DNA from: Oceanirhabdus sp. W0125-5
Lineage (GTDB): Bacteria; Bacillota; Clostridia; Clostridiales; Clostridiaceae
Direction of reading: 5' to 3'
Length of the DNA stretch: 64,000 nt
Assembly: GCF_027938815.1 (NCBI RefSeq)
Contig: NZ_CP115913.1
Coordinates: 4,746,001 to 4,810,000, forward strand
In this document: piece after piece, positions 8,319 through 16,217 of the stretch
How positions within the stretch are numbered: position 1 is the stretch's first letter
Layout of the letters: each line of letters opens with the position of its first letter
Program-made: the position numbers and the translations under genes
Notes under the pieces: model-generated
What the model saw: only the letters and a program-made list of their open reading frames with translations
Told to the model about the DNA's origin: nothing
Databases searched by the model: none

Positions 8319-9218
8319 CTACTCAGCTAAAGAATGCATCTTCTCCAATGATTTGACAGCTCTTTGAGAGAGTTCCTCTTGGATTATAATCTCATTCTTC
8401 TCATCTTTTAAGCATGTGTATACATCCTCAAGTGTTGTAATCTTCATATTGTCACACACCATAGGTAATTCATGAAATAACTTGTTTGGATTTTTCTTCT
8501 TAAGTTCATGAAGTATTCCCACATCGGTTACAATTATAAACTCATCATATTCATTGTCTGTTGCATAGTTTAAAATCCCGCTCGTACTTCCAATATAATC
8601 GGCTAAATCTCTAACTTCTTTCCTGCACTCTGGATGAACTAATACCTTCGCTTCTGGATATTTCTCTTTCATCTCAGTAACATCCTCTGGTTTTATATTG
8701 TTATGAATACAACAGCATCCATCCCACAGGATAAACTCCTTCTCAGGGAACTTATCACTAATGTATCCTCCAAGATTTCTATCTGGCACGAAAAGAATCT
8801 TCTTTTCTTTAATGTTACCTATTATCTTCTCAGCACTTGATGAAGTTACACAAGTATATGAAATCCCCTTAAGTTCTGTTGAACAGTTTATATAACTTAC
8901 AAGCACTCCATCTTTATGCTCTTCAACCAATTCTTTAACCTTATCTAAATCCACTCTTCTTGCCATTCCACATGTTGCTCCCTCATTAGGGAAAAGCACC
9001 TTCTTCTCAGGTGAAAGTAACTTTGCACTCTCAGCCATAAATTTAACTCCACAGAAAACTATAATATTACCTTCTGCCTCTTTCCCCTTCTTGCTCAGGT
9101 AATATGAATCCCCTACATAATCAGCAATCTCCTGTATTTCTGGCAGTGTGTAGTAATGAGCAAGAATTATTGCCCCTTTCTCATCTTTTAACCTTTTAAT
9201 CTCTTTAACAATATCCAT
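8319..9218 (-). CDS. nadA: Quinolinate synthase (4Fe-4S)
   Basis: NadA condenses iminoaspartate with dihydroxyacetone phosphate to quinolinate using a 4Fe-4S cluster. The 299-residue protein shows the family start KGAIILAHYYTLPEIQEIAD, FCGVKFMAESAKLLSPEKKV, the first conserved Cys region VSYINCSTELKG, WDGCCCIHNNI, VHPECRKEV and the late Cys in MVCDNMKITTLE. It is the first gene of the operon, with a good ribosome site (GGAGG) before the ATG at 9218 and a palindromic operator candidate in its leader. Confidence 0.96.
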   Translation of the reverse strand: MDIVKEIKRLKDEKGAIILAHYYTLPEIQEIADYVGDSYYLSKKGKEAEGNIIVFCGVKFMAESAKLLSPEKKVLFPNEGATCGMARRVDLDKVKELVEEHKDGVLVSYINCSTELKGISYTCVTSSSAEKIIGNIKEKKILFVPDRNLGGYISDKFPEKEFILWDGCCCIHNNIKPEDVTEMKEKYPEAKVLVHPECRKEVRDLADYIGSTSGILNYATDNEYDEFIIVTDVGILHELKKKNPNKLFHELPMVCDNMKITTLEDVYTCLKDEKNEIIIQEELSQRAVKSLEKMHSLAE

Positions 9219-9251
9219 ATATATTAACCTCCAAGTTACTCTTCATTTTGT

Positions 9252-9267
9252 AGGTGTATATACACCT
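9252..9267. promoter_or_regulatory. 16-bp palindromic operator candidate in front of nadA
   Basis: AGGTGTATATACACCT is a perfect palindrome followed by a further GTGTATAC half-site. It is about 34 bases upstream of the nadA start and downstream of the likely promoter. Position and GTGT/ACAC half-sites suggest a repressor site, most likely for a NiaR/NadR-type niacin-responsive repressor. No niaR gene is in the window, so the identity is inference. Confidence 0.5.
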
Positions 9268-9285
9268 GTGTATACTTTATTATAT

Positions 9286-9313
9286 ATTATCACTATAGAG
9301 TAGGTATTAGCAA
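9286..9313 (-). promoter_or_regulatory. Candidate nadABC promoter
   Basis: On the minus strand TTGCTA (9313-9308), a 16-bp spacer and GATAAT (9291-9286) stand about 70 bases before nadA. A second TATAAT lies a few bases downstream. The palindrome at 9252-9267 would fall just inside the transcript, fitting repression. Confidence 0.4.
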
Positions 9314-9434
9314 TATATTATTTACATATTTCATTGGTACATTTTTATATAAATATTTAACCTATTCATATAAGCAAGGTTACATGTAATAATTTCTTTA
9401 AGAAATTTTTAAATCACCTAAAAAATAAAAAATA

Positions 9435-9496
9435 GACAGTATAACTATCTTTTTTAGAATTTCTTGAAAAATTCTAAAAAAGATAGTTATACTGTC
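9435..9496 (-). terminator. 28-bp perfect hairpin, distal terminator of the quorum cassette
   Basis: Bases 9435-9462 pair perfectly with 9469-9496 around the six-base loop CTTGAA. On the minus strand the stem is followed by a U-rich tract (complement of the A-rich 9421-9434), as in an intrinsic terminator. A stem this long and fully paired is unusual for a terminator and could also be the source of a stable small RNA. Confidence 0.65.
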
Positions 9497-9544
9497 CTCA
9501 AAACTCATATCTCCATGTGCCTAATTTTTCTTTTATCGCTTCTG

Positions 9545-9584
9545 TAATTAAATTGAAAGGTATATATTCCTTTCAATTTAATTA
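9545..9584 (-). terminator. 16-bp hairpin at the end of the signal-peptide gene
   Basis: The perfect stem TAATTAAATTGAAAGG / CCTTTCAATTTAATTA has an eight-base loop and overlaps the stop codon of the small exported peptide gene. There is no strong U-tract, so it may attenuate or protect the 3' end, with the longer hairpin at 9435-9496 acting as the main terminator. Confidence 0.55.
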
Positions 9585-9761
9585 AGATACACGATTTTTT
9601 ACTATGCTATATGATTCTGGTTCACAATCTCCTGGCTCAATTCCAGCAAAATGAATTTGTTTTTTTTCTTCACTCCTTGTAGTAATATTCCCACTTAGAG
9701 TATTCACTATCATGATACCTAATAACACTACAATTGTACCTTTTATAATTTTTTTAAACAT
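9582..9761 (-). CDS. Small exported peptide, candidate quorum-sensing pro-peptide
   Basis: I choose the ATG at 9761 (MFKKIIKGTIVVLLG), eight bases after an AAAGGGG ribosome site, which gives 59 residues. The basic start plus a hydrophobic core to about residue 20 is a signal peptide. The remaining part is polar and ends PESYSIVKNRVS. The start is one base after the stop of the upstream HTH-TPR regulator (TAAAATG), so the two are translationally coupled. A short secreted peptide directly behind a TPR regulator is the standard layout of RRNPP signalling (PlcR-PapR, Rap-Phr, clostridial Qss systems). The mature pheromone would be a short C-terminal fragment; which residues form it cannot be read here. 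A bacteriocin is a less likely alternative. Confidence 0.7.
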   Translation of the reverse strand: MFKKIIKGTIVVLLGIMIVNTLSGNITTRSEEKKQIHFAGIEPGDCEPESYSIVKNRVS

Positions 9762-9762
9762 T

Positions 9763-11064
9763 TTAACTTCCCCTTTCAACTATTTCTATTATTTTATTAA
9801 TTTTTTCCCTATCTTCTTCGGAATGTTTTGAATTAACTGAAAATTTTAACAATAATAATAATATCTCAGTATTATTGTTTAGAACAATCTCTTCATTGTT
9901 TATAATTTCATCTAAGTATTCAGAAAAATTTTCACCTATTTTATTCTCTTGTAATAGTTCATAAATATTATTTAGACTATACATAAACATCTCACCATCT
10001 TTAAACTTACTTGAGATTTCAATAGCATACTTAAAGCATTTTTTTGCATAACTTATTTCTTTTTTTTCAAGTTTTAACTTTGCTAATAAAATTAAAGAAT
10101 ATATAGATTTTTGTTGATTATCTTCAAATTTTATAGATAAGCATTTATTTAAAAAAACTTCTACTTTATCTTTATCTCCTAGTTTTTCATATATTGTAGC
10201 TATATTATAATTTATAAGATAATTATCTGGGTTATCTTTGTATAAGTTATTATAAATTTTTAAGGCTTTATCATACTCTTTATTATCTATATAATTGGCG
10301 CCTAGCTGCATATTAAGTTTCAAATTAAGTCTTTCACTTGCGCTTCCTAAACTTATAGCTTCTTTAATATAAATAATACTCTTTTTGAAATCCTTTATTT
10401 TATTAAACACCAAACTGATATTGAATAATATTTTTATATACTCTTCTGTATCGTTCATATTATTAAAATTGTACATTTTTTTAGCTTTTTCATAACTTTC
10501 AATAGCTTTTTCATACTTATTTATTTTTAAAAAGCAAGTACCTATTTTTTTTAATATATTAACCTCTTTTATTAAATATTGATCATACTCAAAATCTTTT
10601 AGATATTCGTTATATAATTGAATCGCTTTCAAATATTCTTTTTTATTATAATAATTTTCAGCAATAATTATTTTAACTTTCTTCTCAAGATCATTAAAGT
10701 CATATCTTTTTATAGTGTCAATCAAAGTTTCATAATCGAAAAGGTCACATTCTAATGTTTTACTTAGATTAATTTTTTCTATCGTATCTTTAAAACAACT
10801 GTAAACTCTCTCTTTTTCAGTTTTTAATAGTTCATCTACTGTAATATCAACTTTTATTTTCTTTTCTTTAGCAATCTCTGTTATTTTTTCAACCAAGTAT
10901 ACTGCACATTTATACGGCGGAACCCTCTTACCCGATTCTAATGTTTGTATATAACCTCTTGTATACTTTTCACCTGCTAACTCTTTCTGAGTAATCTTTA
11001 AAATCTTTCTATAATACTTAATCGGTGATTTTATTTTTTCTTCGTTATCAATATAATTTATCAT
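9763..11064 (-). CDS. HTH-TPR regulator, candidate RRNPP-type peptide receptor
   Basis: 433 residues from the ATG at 11064, which follows an AGGGGTG ribosome site; an upstream in-frame GTG lies inside that site. Residues about 15-55 form an XRE helix-turn-helix (YYRKILKITQKELAGEKYTRGYIQTLESGK as read in two parts). The rest is helical TPR-like repeats, for example YNKKEYLKAIQLYNEYL, INKYEKAIESYEKAKKMY, DNKEYDKALKIYNNLY, YNIATIYEKLGDKDKVEVFL. This is the architecture of RRNPP receptors (PlcR, Rgg, QssR), which bind a re-imported peptide and then alter DNA binding. The coupled exported peptide and the shared 43-bp element upstream of this gene and of the NRPS operon support a role as the cell-density regulator of the cluster. 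Confidence 0.82.
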   Translation of the reverse strand: MINYIDNEEKIKSPIKYYRKILKITQKELAGEKYTRGYIQTLESGKRVPPYKCAVYLVEKITEIAKEKKIKVDITVDELLKTEKERVYSCFKDTIEKINLSKTLECDLFDYETLIDTIKRYDFNDLEKKVKIIIAENYYNKKEYLKAIQLYNEYLKDFEYDQYLIKEVNILKKIGTCFLKINKYEKAIESYEKAKKMYNFNNMNDTEEYIKILFNISLVFNKIKDFKKSIIYIKEAISLGSASERLNLKLNMQLGANYIDNKEYDKALKIYNNLYKDNPDNYLINYNIATIYEKLGDKDKVEVFLNKCLSIKFEDNQQKSIYSLILLAKLKLEKKEISYAKKCFKYAIEISSKFKDGEMFMYSLNNIYELLQENKIGENFSEYLDEIINNEEIVLNNNTEILLLLLKFSVNSKHSEEDREKINKIIEIVERGS

Positions 11065-11144
11065 ACTTAAGCACACCCCTATTGTATATCATTTTTTTAC
11101 ATAAATACATAACATTATATAAAAAACATTATTTTGTAACTATT

Positions 11145-11173
11145 ATTTTATTACTTTCTTATAGATATGTAAA
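11145..11173 (-). promoter_or_regulatory. Promoter of the HTH-TPR regulator
   Basis: Minus-strand TTTACA (11173-11168), a 17-bp spacer and TAAAAT (11150-11145), about 80 bases before the start codon. The -35 box forms one end of the conserved 43-bp element. Confidence 0.6.
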
Positions 11174-11210
11174 CATTTTCGACTTAACCTTACATTTTTT
11201 TATGTTGCAT
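11168..11210 (-). promoter_or_regulatory. 43-bp conserved element, copy 1 (regulator promoter)
   Basis: On the plus strand it reads TGTAAAC, then one variable base, TTTTCGAC, a variable middle, CATTTTT, one variable base and TATGTTGCAT. It aligns without gaps to 54364-54406 with 37 of 43 bases identical. Two TTRCAT half-sites stand 16 bp apart inside it. Both copies have the same orientation relative to the genes they precede. It is the likely binding site of the HTH-TPR regulator. Confidence 0.75.
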
Positions 11211-11470
11211 TTTTCATATAAAGTAACTTACTGTTAATATTCAACACTTATGTCATCCATTGTGTATACTCAATTAATGAGATTATTAATTTAATAAATA
11301 ATGCTTTCTGTGTTTTTTGTCCTCATACTTTATCAATTCATTTACAACCCCCTACTTAAAATTTTTATGTAAAATAAAATTTTACCCAAAAATAAAAAAC
11401 TTGTAACCAAATCAATCCTTAAGTTATTTTTTTTTTTTAACATGTTCATTAAAAACATTTTAATCACCAA
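11211..11470. other. Intergenic region without recognised genes
   Basis: About 260 AT-rich bases lie between the conserved element and the NRPS terminator. I see no open frame of useful length with a ribosome site on either strand, and no hairpin other than the terminator that follows. Confidence 0.5.
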
Positions 11471-11504
11471 AAAGAGTAGTTCATAATTTTTTGAACTACT
11501 CTTT
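11471..11504 (-). terminator. Terminator of the NRPS locus
   Basis: The 13-bp stem AAAGAGTAGTTCA / TGAACTACTCTTT has an eight-base loop and lies about 75 bases after the stop of the starter NRPS gene. Confidence 0.75.
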
Positions 11505-11577
11505 ATCTATCAAATACTATTAAACACAAATATTTTTCTTTTCTTCTAACTTAAATTTTCTGTATTTATCATATAAT

Positions 11578-14500
11578 TTATCCAAGTAACATATCTAAGT
11601 CCTCTTGGGAAATATCTACTGCAACAAAATCAGAAGGAGTATACTCCTTATCATCTTTACTAGAACAATGATTCAATATTTCTTTAATTTTTTCAACATA
11701 GCACTCAATAAACTCTTCTATTGTCTCATTTCTAAATTTATTTTTACTGAATGTTACCTTTATACTAAGTTTTTCATGTAGAATCATAGCATTAATATCA
11801 ATCAAAGCTGTCAAATGATTTTCTTCTCCTACTTCATTTCCAGAATCAAGATTTAAAATTTCAAATGCGTTATTATTAACTATGTTGTCAAATTCCCCTA
11901 AATAATTAAATCTTATTTGCTGATTATTATATTTAGTAAATTCACCTTTTAAATATTTAAGGATACTAAAGTCAAATCCTTTATTAGGTATATTCCTGAG
12001 CTGTTCTTTAATAGATTTTATATTTCCCTGAATTTCTTCTTGTGTAACATTAATAATTGCAGGATACATACTAGTAAACCATCCAATTGTTCTAGAAACA
12101 TCAATTTCTTCATTTATAACTTCTCTACCATGTCTTTCTAATTCAATAATAATATCTTCTTGACCTGTTAACTCCTTAATTGTCATTACCAATGCAGCTA
12201 TTAAAGCTTCATTTAAGTCCATTCCATATATTTCATTAACCTTTAATGAAAGTTCTTGTGTTAATTCTTCATCAATTACTCTCTCCAAAGTTAAAGAGCT
12301 TTTTACAGAACTCTCTCCTAAATCATGATCAATTGGATACGTAAATTTCTTTTCTTTTTCTTTATTCCAATACTCTTTTTCATTTTTATTTATATCATTT
12401 ACATAATCATTAAGTTTGATTGACCATTCTTTAAATGAATGTGTTTTTAAAGGCAGCTTTACTTCTTCATTTGCTTTTATTTGTTCAATCACAGTTCCAA
12501 AGTCATCTAGTAATATTCTCCATGAGACTCCATCTACAATTAAGTGATGGGCAGTAAATAAAATAGTTTGTCCAACCTCACCCCTGTTAAAAATACATAC
12601 TTTAATCAGTACATCTTTTTGAATATCAAAACTTGCTTTAATTTTACTTCCAATTTCTTTTATTTTACCTTCCTGTTCATTTGAAGAGTATTGAGATATA
12701 TTATACTCTTCGATAATAATTCTATTGTTTAAATACTCATTATTATAGAATAGCTCTTTTTTATCTTTATTGTAATTTAACCGTAAAATATCATGATGCT
12801 CTATTAATTTTTTCATTGCCTTTTCAATCTCAACGCTGTTTAATTTCTCTTTACACTCTAATAAGACTGATTGATTGTAATAATTTTCATTAATAAAGTT
12901 TTGTGAGAAAAACCATTCAGTAATTGGAGTCTTCATTATATTTCCTGATTGAACTTCCTGATCAATTATTATATTTTCACTAATTATCTCAATTGATGCA
13001 GCTATCTCCTCAATTGCATCTTGTGAAAGAATATCTTTGACTTTTATTTCTAACCCCATGTTTTTTAGCTTTGATGCAATCTGTATTGCCTTTATTGAAT
13101 CTCCTCCAAGTTGATAAAAATTATCATTCATACTTATCTCATTAACACCTAAAATTTCTTGTAACACTTGAACTAGACTATCTTCTATATCATTTCTTGA
13201 ACTAATAAATTCTTTTTCTATTTGATTACCTTCTGGGAGTTTCTTAATATCAACCTTTCCATTTGGTGTTAGTGGAAATTCCTTTAAATATATAAAATCA
13301 ACTGGAATCATATATTTTGGAACAAAAGATACTAACCATTTTTTTAACTCTGAGTTATCTAATTCATTATCTCCTATTAAATACGCGTATAATACTTTAT
13401 CTCCATTTTTGTTTTTCTTATCTATTACAAGAGCTTCATCAATATATTCATTTTCTAATAGATACTCTTCTATTTCTCCAAGCTCTATACGGTGTCCTCT
13501 TATCTTAACCTGATTATCGCTTCTACCAGCATATTCAATTATACCATTTTTTAAATATCTTCCTTTATCTCCAGTCTTGTACATTCTTGCCTCTTCAACA
13601 AAAGGATTATTTATAAACCGTTCCTCTGTTAACTCTTCTCTATTCAGATACCCTCTAGCAACTCCATCTCCTGAAACATACATTTCTCCAATTGCCCCTT
13701 CAGGAATTGCCTTTAAATTTTTATCTAATAGATATATTTGAACATTATCAGCAGGAATACCAATTGGAACTGAAGCATTTGTATCTGTTAATGGGTTATA
13801 TTCATGTATCATACATCCAACCACTGTTTCAGTGGGACCGTATTCATTTAAAATCTCTATATTAGAGTTAAAGCTCTCATAAATCTCTTTAGCTAAACTG
13901 GATTTAAGATTTTCTCCCCCTACAATGAACCTTCTAATTATTGATTCACTGTTATCCATATCTTTAAGTAAAGTCAAATGTGATGGTGTTAATTTAACAA
14001 CTGTGACTTTATTATCCTTAAGTATCTTATATAAAATAAACTCATTTCCATCATCATGGTAAATACAAATTGTATTTCCAGATATTAAGGGAGTAAATAT
14101 TGAGGTTACAGTAAGGTCAAATGATATAGATGAATACAAGGCAAAGATATCATCCTTATCTTTTAAATACATTTTCTTAGCCCACCATATATAATTAACT
14201 AAACCTCTTTGTTCAATCATAACTCCCTTTGGCTTTCCTGTTGATCCTGAAGTATAAATAATATAAGCCAAATCTTCTGGACTAGCTACCAGCCCCAAAT
14301 TTTCATTCTTTTCTGAATTATCAATATATATTTCATAATTATTTAAGTCCAAGATCTTCCCTTGAAACCTAACATGGGTACTAATACTTATATTAGTCAA
14401 AAGCAATGAAGTCCCAGAATCCTCTAGCATATACATAATTCTCTCAGTAGGATATGCAGGGTCTATAGGAATATACGCTCCCCCTGCTCTCATAACTCCT

Positions 14501-16059
14501 AAAATTCCAATAACCAATTCAATTGAATGATTAGCCATTATTCCAACAATACTTCCTTTTGCTACATGATTTTTTCTTAAATATTGAGCCATTTGATTTA
14601 CACGTTTATTTAATTCTCTGTAAGTAAGATTTTCATTACCAAAAATAACTGCAATTTTATCTGGTGTTTCTCTTACTTGCTGCTCAAATAACTGATTTAC
14701 AGTCTTATCCTTGGGATATTCTGATTTTGTTGAATTAAAATTATATACTCTCTCATTAATTTCTTCATCATCCAATAATCCTAGATTTTTTATTCTTTCA
14801 TCTTTATTATTCAATATCTCACATGCTATATTCATCATATATTTATACATGTTTGAAATATAATCACTTGAATACTCACTTGTTTTATAATCAAAGCTAA
14901 GAGTAATCCTTTCATCATTATCCCATTCTTTAATTATTAATTGAAGGGAATAACTTTGATTACCACAATAATACTCTTCCAACTGAACTGGTAACCCGTT
15001 AATTTTATTATTATTCTTAGAGTTATAATAATTTACACACATTTTAAATAACCCATCGTATCCCTTTTTAGCTAATTCTAGATCATTTACCAAAATATCA
15101 TAAGGGTATTTTTGATTATAAAAACATGCTTTCAGCTGAGAATTTACTGTATCGATGAATTCCTCTATAGTCATATTTTCATCTATATTGATTCTGAAAG
15201 GCATAGTACTTGTATACATTCCCACTGTATTTTTTTCTTTTTTCCCTGATCTATTTAAGACTGGTGTACCAATAACTATATCATCTTCCTGTGTCATCTT
15301 ATTTAAATATATAAGCATTGAAGATATAAATAATGTATTTAGTGAACAACCTTCTTCTTTTATAAATCTTTTAATTTTATAAGATAGTTCCTTATCCACA
15401 TTATATGTCTTACGTTTTCCATCAAGATTGCTACCCCCATCATAAAGAAAGCTTTCTGGCAAATCACTAAATTTATCATTCCAGAATTCTTTATTCTTTT
15501 TAAATCTATCAGACTCTAAATATTTCTTTTCACGTTCAATGTAATCCATATAAGAATATTCATTTGAACAATTAGGGTTGTTTCCATTTACTAAGTCATT
15601 ATAAATCTCACATATTTGATTTTGTATGATGTTTATTGACCATCCATCTGCAATAATATGATGAATATTTAATAAGATTCCACCCTCTTTTTCATTGGTC
15701 TTAAAAATTGCAAAATAATACAACTGACTATCTTCTATTTGGAACCTCTTCTTAAAAACCTCTTCTGTCCAAGCATTGAATTTTTCTTGTGAATTTTTAA
15801 CTATGTTAAAATCAAGTACATCTATTCTTTCTTTTTTATAATCACTTACATATTGATAAGGTATTCCATCTTTTTCTGTAAACCTTATTCGCAATCCATC
15901 ATTAATTTGAATTACTCTGTTAATCGTATCTTCTAGTATTTTATAATCAATATCTCCACTAATCTTCAAACATCCACCAAGATTATGAAAATTTGAACCC
16001 GTATTAATTTTTTCTATGTACCAAATCCTTTTTTGAGGATGTGATAAATTATAATACAT
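11578..16059 (-). CDS. NRPS starter module, C(lipo)-A(Asn)-T-E: makes N-acyl-D-asparagine
   Basis: 1493 residues from the ATG at 16059, five bases after GGGGGG; the in-frame ATG at 16101 has no such site. Domains: condensation about 1-440 (starts LSHPQKRIWYIEKI, with HHIIADGWS), of the kind that loads a fatty acyl group onto the first residue; adenylation about 460-950 (YTSGSTGKPKG); carrier about 960-1030 (LGGDSIKAIQ); epimerisation about 1045-1470 (HHLIVDGVSW, ELERHGRE, RTIGWFTSMYP, FNYLGEFD). Substrate-code residues read by eye are DLTKIGEVGK, the known Asn code. The tail TPSDFVAVDISQEDLDMLLG is a COM-type donor docking region, matching the acceptor start of the 4606-residue synthetase. 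C-A(Asn)-T-E is the hallmark first module of ClbN/XcnA/ZmaO-type prodrug pathways. It is last in the locus although it should act first. Confidence 0.9.
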   Translation of the reverse strand: MYYNLSHPQKRIWYIEKINTGSNFHNLGGCLKISGDIDYKILEDTINRVIQINDGLRIRFTEKDGIPYQYVSDYKKERIDVLDFNIVKNSQEKFNAWTEEVFKKRFQIEDSQLYYFAIFKTNEKEGGILLNIHHIIADGWSINIIQNQICEIYNDLVNGNNPNCSNEYSYMDYIEREKKYLESDRFKKNKEFWNDKFSDLPESFLYDGGSNLDGKRKTYNVDKELSYKIKRFIKEEGCSLNTLFISSMLIYLNKMTQEDDIVIGTPVLNRSGKKEKNTVGMYTSTMPFRINIDENMTIEEFIDTVNSQLKACFYNQKYPYDILVNDLELAKKGYDGLFKMCVNYYNSKNNNKINGLPVQLEEYYCGNQSYSLQLIIKEWDNDERITLSFDYKTSEYSSDYISNMYKYMMNIACEILNNKDERIKNLGLLDDEEINERVYNFNSTKSEYPKDKTVNQLFEQQVRETPDKIAVIFGNENLTYRELNKRVNQMAQYLRKNHVAKGSIVGIMANHSIELVIGILGVMRAGGAYIPIDPAYPTERIMYMLEDSGTSLLLTNISISTHVRFQGKILDLNNYEIYIDNSEKNENLGLVASPEDLAYIIYTSGSTGKPKGVMIEQRGLVNYIWWAKKMYLKDKDDIFALYSSISFDLTVTSIFTPLISGNTICIYHDDGNEFILYKILKDNKVTVVKLTPSHLTLLKDMDNSESIIRRFIVGGENLKSSLAKEIYESFNSNIEILNEYGPTETVVGCMIHEYNPLTDTNASVPIGIPADNVQIYLLDKNLKAIPEGAIGEMYVSGDGVARGYLNREELTEERFINNPFVEEARMYKTGDKGRYLKNGIIEYAGRSDNQVKIRGHRIELGEIEEYLLENEYIDEALVIDKKNKNGDKVLYAYLIGDNELDNSELKKWLVSFVPKYMIPVDFIYLKEFPLTPNGKVDIKKLPEGNQIEKEFISSRNDIEDSLVQVLQEILGVNEISMNDNFYQLGGDSIKAIQIASKLKNMGLEIKVKDILSQDAIEEIAASIEIISENIIIDQEVQSGNIMKTPITEWFFSQNFINENYYNQSVLLECKEKLNSVEIEKAMKKLIEHHDILRLNYNKDKKELFYNNEYLNNRIIIEEYNISQYSSNEQEGKIKEIGSKIKASFDIQKDVLIKVCIFNRGEVGQTILFTAHHLIVDGVSWRILLDDFGTVIEQIKANEEVKLPLKTHSFKEWSIKLNDYVNDINKNEKEYWNKEKEKKFTYPIDHDLGESSVKSSLTLERVIDEELTQELSLKVNEIYGMDLNEALIAALVMTIKELTGQEDIIIELERHGREVINEEIDVSRTIGWFTSMYPAIINVTQEEIQGNIKSIKEQLRNIPNKGFDFSILKYLKGEFTKYNNQQIRFNYLGEFDNIVNNNAFEILNLDSGNEVGEENHLTALIDINAMILHEKLSIKVTFSKNKFRNETIEEFIECYVEKIKEILNHCSSKDDKEYTPSDFVAVDISQEDLDMLLG

Positions 16060-16141
16060 AATATCCCCCCATTGACGTATACTTACTATAATTTTATACA
16101 ATCATTCATTTATAATTGGAGTGGTTTTTCTTTATAGAAAG

Positions 16142-16185
16142 AAAAATGTACCATCAATTTAAATCAAATTTTGTGGTACATTTTC
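16142..16185 (-). terminator. Hairpin between exporter and starter NRPS genes
   Basis: The 12-bp stem (AAAAATGTACCA-type left arm 16142-16153 with TGGTACATTTTC at 16174-16185) has a 20-base loop, directly 3' of the peptidase-exporter gene. It may terminate or attenuate the long operon, so the starter gene could be expressed partly on its own. Confidence 0.5.
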
Positions 16186-16217
16186 TTATAGAGAATCCCT
16201 AGTGAAACCTAAATCCA

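Noticed and set aside
9582..9761. Small exported peptide considered as a bacteriocin
   Set aside because: There is no double-glycine leader, no dedicated exporter or immunity gene, and it is translationally coupled to a TPR regulator, which fits a signalling peptide better.
11025..11237. Plus-strand 70-codon frame over the regulator start and its promoter
   Set aside because: It runs antisense through the HTH-TPR gene start and the conserved element, has no ribosome site and has a composition of Phe/Tyr/Ile expected from AT-rich non-coding DNA.
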